Shown here: positions 6,251-8,212 of the stretch, piece by piece
Layout of the letters: each line of letters begins with the position of its first letter
How positions within the stretch are numbered: the first letter of the stretch is position 1
DNA from: CAMLDH01 sp966250375
GTDB lineage: Bacteria > Pseudomonadota > Gammaproteobacteria > Burkholderiales > Burkholderiaceae_D
Reading direction: 5' to 3'
Assembly: GCA_966250375.1 (NCBI GenBank)
Contig: CBINHE010000143.1
Span: 1 to 8,212 of the forward strand
DNA: 8,212 bases
Position numbers and translations under genes: made by a program
The notes under the pieces: model-generated
What the model saw: the letters and a program-made list of their open reading frames with translations, nothing else
What the model was told of the DNA's origin: nothing
Database searches by the model: none

Positions 6251-6264
6251 ATTTATTAATAAAT
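6251..6264. promoter_or_regulatory. AT-only 14-bp palindrome upstream of the Cache gene
   Basis: ATTTATTAATAAAT is a perfect palindrome about 20 bp upstream of the GTG start of the Cache-domain gene, just beyond its Shine-Dalgarno. It may be part of the promoter or leader, or an operator. No regulator is assigned. Confidence 0.3.
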
Positions 6265-6550
6265 AAATGTAATTGAACTGAACGTTGTATCCGATGTGTG
6301 CAATTCCAAACAAAGGCTACTTCTAACCGAACGAAAGGCCTATCCCATGAATATGGGATTCCTGTTTTTCACACAGGATTTTGGAGGAATGTCAGACGTG
6401 ATGCCGATGTCAGCGACACCGGTGTCTTGGCACTCGCCAATTACAAAGAGATCATCTCAGGCCGCCACAGCAGCATGATCCTACCGACATTTCCTTTCTT
6501 GTTTAAAAATGCTCCGATCGTCATTGAATCAACGCGGTAAGGCAATGGAA
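6265..6550. other. Intergenic stretch with a short unrecognised frame
   Basis: An open plus-strand frame of 80 codons (GTG 6298 to TAA 6540) and an overlapping 60-codon frame exist. Neither has a good ribosome site or a family resemblance I recognise, so I do not call a gene. A 7-bp inverted repeat ATCCCAT/ATGGGAT with a 4-base centre lies at 6342-6359. The promoter of the Cache gene should be in the left part. Confidence 0.45.
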
Positions 6551-6577
6551 TGGACTCCTCCACAGAGGAGGAGTCCA
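6551..6577 (+). promoter_or_regulatory. Hairpin that hides the ribosome site of an IS110-like ORF
   Basis: A perfect 11-bp inverted repeat, TGGACTCCTCC (6551-6561) and GGAGGAGTCCA (6567-6577), has loop ACAGA. It ends one base before the ATG at 6579. The right arm contains the GGAGGAG Shine-Dalgarno, so folding in mRNA would block translation. Such hairpins commonly keep transposase expression low; that role is inferred here. Confidence 0.6.
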
Positions 6578-6688
6578 AATGCATGTTAAACGAATTGGGA
6601 TCGATCTGGCAAAGCAAGTATTTCATCTGAGCACGTTGATGGGTATGAAGTGGCTCAAGGCTCCTTGTTGCTGCTTCCGATTCAATAG
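6551..6688 (+). mobile_element. IS110-family transposase remnant (5' end only, frameshifted)
   Basis: The ATG at 6579 begins MHVKRIGIDLAKQVFHL, matching the N-terminus of IS110-family (DEDD) transposases, including the first catalytic aspartate in GIDLAK. After codon 17 the family continuation moves to another frame: GTT at 6635 begins VDGYEVA, like the usual HGVDGxE. That frame stops at TAG 6686. Nothing resembling the remaining roughly 300 residues is present, so it cannot make an active enzyme. The right limit is uncertain. IS110 elements carry a non-coding RNA region at an end; whether any survives left of 6551 cannot be told by eye. Confidence 0.7.
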
Positions 6689-6800
6689 CCGGAGCATTTC
6701 AGCCGGTGCCCCCACTACTTGCCGGGATAAACGTACGCAGCAGTTCATGGGGGATAATAGATCGCGAATTTATTTTTCCAACGCGATATCAATCCACTAG
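6689..6800. other. Decayed stretch, possibly mobile-element debris
   Basis: No reading frame of note is present. CCGG occurs three times (6689, 6703 and 6722) in a context vaguely like insertion-sequence ends, but no paired inverted end or target duplication is visible. Base composition becomes AT-rich after about 6745. Confidence 0.3.
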
Positions 6801-6902
6801 CAAAAAGTCCAAGTACGCGTGTCGTATTGCAATTGGAATGCGCCGGATAGGCGTTACACGCTGGTCACCATGCGCTTGTTGCGTGAAGCCGAGACGGATT
6901 GA
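6801..6902 (+). pseudogene. Orphan C-terminal coding fragment
   Basis: A frame opening after the stop at 6798 and closing at TGA 6900 encodes a 33-residue piece with NWNAPDRRYTLVTMRLLREAETD at its end. It has no start codon near its left edge, and its amino-acid make-up looks like real protein. I do not recognise the family. It is read as the tail of a gene whose front has been lost; chance is possible. Confidence 0.25.
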
Positions 6903-6958
6903 ACCAGAGTATCCTGACGTCCAAAAACAGAATCAGAAATTTTTTACAGGGAACTGCA

Positions 6959-7324
6959 ATGAACGACAATTTGAGCACGGATGAATTTGACGCGCTTACC
7001 CAAATCAGCAAAGCGCCGAAAGGCGAAAGGCCATCCGCGTGCATCGCAAGAAACACCAAGCGCCTCAGCGGCCTTAAATATGTCACGTACGGAAAAGACG
7101 GACGCCTTGCGATAAGCGATAAAGGAAAACAAGTCCTGTTTGTCAAAAACTGTATCGATGGATTGCGGGCGATCTCCAGCGATCCGCTTGCAATGCTTCA
7201 CACGGACGTCGCCACTTTCCTCGGCAAGAAAGGACACATCGCGCCCCGAGGAGAGTCGGGCGGGTTCGACATAACCCAGAAGGGACGTGAATCGCTGGCG
7301 GATATCGATTCGAAGAACGGCTAG
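6959..7324 (+). CDS. Small hypothetical protein with winged-helix-like motifs
   Basis: A 121-aa protein. ATG 6959 is chosen because an AGGGA Shine-Dalgarno lies about 7 bases before it; the frame also extends to a TTG at 6899 with no ribosome site. Two segments have the pattern seen at the wing of winged-helix DNA-binding domains, GLxxxxxDGxxxITxxGRxxL. The first is GLKYVTYGKDGRLAISDKGKQVL (residues 38-60) and the second GGFDITQKGRESLADI (101-116). It has many lysines and arginines, no signal peptide and no membrane segment. A nucleic-acid-binding role is inference. It is convergent with the broken rlmI, whose frame ends 35 bp away. Coding quality and start support a real gene; function unknown. 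Confidence 0.72.
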   Translation: MNDNLSTDEFDALTQISKAPKGERPSACIARNTKRLSGLKYVTYGKDGRLAISDKGKQVLFVKNCIDGLRAISSDPLAMLHTDVATFLGKKGHIAPRGESGGFDITQKGRESLADIDSKNG

Positions 7325-7345
7325 CTTGCGCCGGCTTCAAGAACC

Positions 7346-7369
7346 TCTACCTGAAACATCTACCTGAAA
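7346..7369. repeat. Short tandem repeat at the rlmI break point
   Basis: TCTACCTGAAA occurs at 7346-7356 and again at 7359-7369, a 13-bp period. The premature stop of rlmI (TAG on the minus strand, 7360-7362) lies inside the second copy. The repeat probably marks the junction of a deletion or slippage event. Confidence 0.6.
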
Positions 7370-7995
7370 TTGTTCTTCTGCCCGGTCTTGATGTCCAGCG
7401 AGTAACGCACACCCTTTTCCGTAAACAGCATGTCGTCCGGCGGTTCGTCGCCGGCCAGCGCTCCGGATACGAGCGGCAGACCTTCGCCCTTGCGCATCAG
7501 TTCATCCGAGCGCTCATACACATTCGGACAGCCGGTTTCGGCGATCAGGGCTTGCACGATGGGGATTTTCCACGCATCGACGCCGGCCGCCTGAAACTGG
7601 CACACCAGATAGCCTTTGCCGCCTTCATACCAATCGACCAGCAGTCCGGACAAGCCGTCTTCTTCGCCCAAAACGAGATGCAGCGGATTGCTCCGCGCAG
7701 TCTTTGTGCCGTTGCTGCGCGCGGCAACGGCAGCCTTGACGCGGCGCTTGATGAGCGCATGGTCAACCGGCTCGTTCTGGTCGAAGCTCCACACGCGCGC
7801 GCGGATTTGCGATTTCGCGTTATAAGCGGCGCGTGCCAGAAATTGGCCGGAAGAGGATTGCACCAGCGCCGTCGCACCTGATTTCATCTTCTCTTCGGGT
7901 TTGCCGTCGACCCGCTCGATGGCAGACGCGTAAATCCACGGCTGGCGATCGAGCAGACTTTTTTCTTTTCCTTGTTTGATGGTGATGATCAGCAT
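7360..7995 (-). pseudogene. rlmI: Truncated 23S rRNA methyltransferase I (RlmI), catalytic domain missing
   Basis: Full-length RlmI (about 396 aa) methylates C1962 of 23S rRNA using SAM. Here 211 aa remain from ATG 7995. An N-terminal PUA RNA-binding domain is present (MLIITIKQGKEKSLLDRQPW, then SQIRARVW at 62-69). The middle domain follows with LVLGEEDGLSGLLVDWYEGG (107-126), VYERSDELMRKGEGL (159-173) and the end DIKTGQK (201-207). In intact relatives this last motif runs on as GQKTGFYLDQR and then the Rossmann-fold SAM domain. Here it ends NNFR and a stop, so all catalytic motifs are lost. Nothing matching the missing half is seen to the left on either strand. A wing of weak GGA precedes the start. 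An assembly or sequencing fault is possible, but the missing half is a large loss, not one base. The stub might still bind RNA if made. Confidence 0.85.
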
Positions 7996-8042
7996 GGGGA
8001 TTCCAGAGTGGCTAATAAGGGTGTCTGACAAAATACGGAGGT

Positions 8043-8072
8043 ATTGTAGCTGCACGCAGCGGACCGGCTGAA
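8043..8072 (-). promoter_or_regulatory. Candidate promoter of the rlmI remnant
   Basis: On the minus strand TTCAGC (8067-8072) and TACAAT (8043-8048) are 18 bp apart. The -10 is close to consensus, the -35 modest. Transcription would begin about 40 bases before the ATG at 7995. Confidence 0.35.
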
Positions 8073-8120
8073 TGCGCTTGTTCCAGTTTTAGCGATTTGA
8101 CATGGCGTGGCTTTCTGCAC

Positions 8121-8138
8121 ATGAAAATTGCTTTTCAT
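8121..8138. other. Inverted repeat near the right edge
   Basis: ATGAAAA (8121-8127) and TTTTCAT (8132-8138) flank TTGC. A plus-strand TTGACA lies at 8097-8102, so this could be part of a promoter/operator for a gene beyond the window. Nothing else is recognised in 8073-8212. Confidence 0.25.
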
Positions 8139-8212
8139 TCCATATCCATTCGTATTCGACGCAGGGCAATCGCATGAAGCCTCAGCTCGGCAGCCCAAGT
8201 AACTTGCTCAGG

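Noticed and set aside
6298..6540. 80-codon frame with GTG start
   Set aside because: No Shine-Dalgarno, no family resemblance and an overlapping equal-quality frame; kept only as a note in the intergenic entry.
7341..7356. Plus-strand NLYLK, like the C-terminal GLYLKGF of RlmI
   Set aside because: Only about five residues, opposite strand to the rlmI remnant, with no other RlmI tail sequence around it; too short to argue for an inversion.

Overview
The window looks like a chromosomal segment of a betaproteobacterium, most likely Burkholderiales and probably Oxalobacteraceae (Herminiimonas, Janthinobacterium or Collimonas type). This rests on the style of the HemE, PriA and SRPBCC proteins, the hemE-then-priA order and the GC-rich coding bias. 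It is inference; no 16S or other marker is present.

Layout. Positions 1-144 hold the end of a REP-like palindrome and a candidate promoter for hemE (145-1239, +), a complete uroporphyrinogen decarboxylase. An unusually long, AT-rich gap of about 800 bp (1240-2041) follows. It carries a module present twice at a 434-bp offset. Each copy has one upstream TTATTCACA box, a shared AAGTCGTTGATTTTAAAG block, and a tight cluster of three DnaA-type boxes (two direct, one inverted). A Fur-box-like site lies between the copies. The second copy runs up to the start of priA (2042-4096, +), the replication-restart helicase. This duplicated DnaA-box region is the most interesting feature of the window: it resembles a replication origin or a DnaA-binding regulatory locus.

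Convergent to priA are two minus-strand genes: a 177-aa glycine-zipper protein of the YflT/general-stress type (4248-4781) and, upstream of it, a 160-aa SRPBCC (DUF1857/AtaL-like) protein (4910-5392). A 371-bp gap follows, with a strong bidirectional terminator (5670-5705) preceded by two small hairpins. Next is a minus-strand gene for a secreted single-Cache-domain protein (5764-6231).

From 6232 to about 6958 the DNA looks decayed: several inverted repeats, an IS110-family transposase N-terminus broken by a frameshift, and an orphan C-terminal coding scrap. A small plus-strand gene of unknown function (6959-7324, 121 aa) shows two winged-helix-like half motifs. The last gene (7360-7995, -) is rlmI cut short: the PUA and middle domains remain, but the SAM-binding catalytic domain is missing. 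The break lies at an 11-bp directly repeated sequence. Together, 6232-7370 looks like a rearrangement or insertion hot spot between otherwise ordinary housekeeping genes. No tRNA, rRNA or CRISPR array was recognised.
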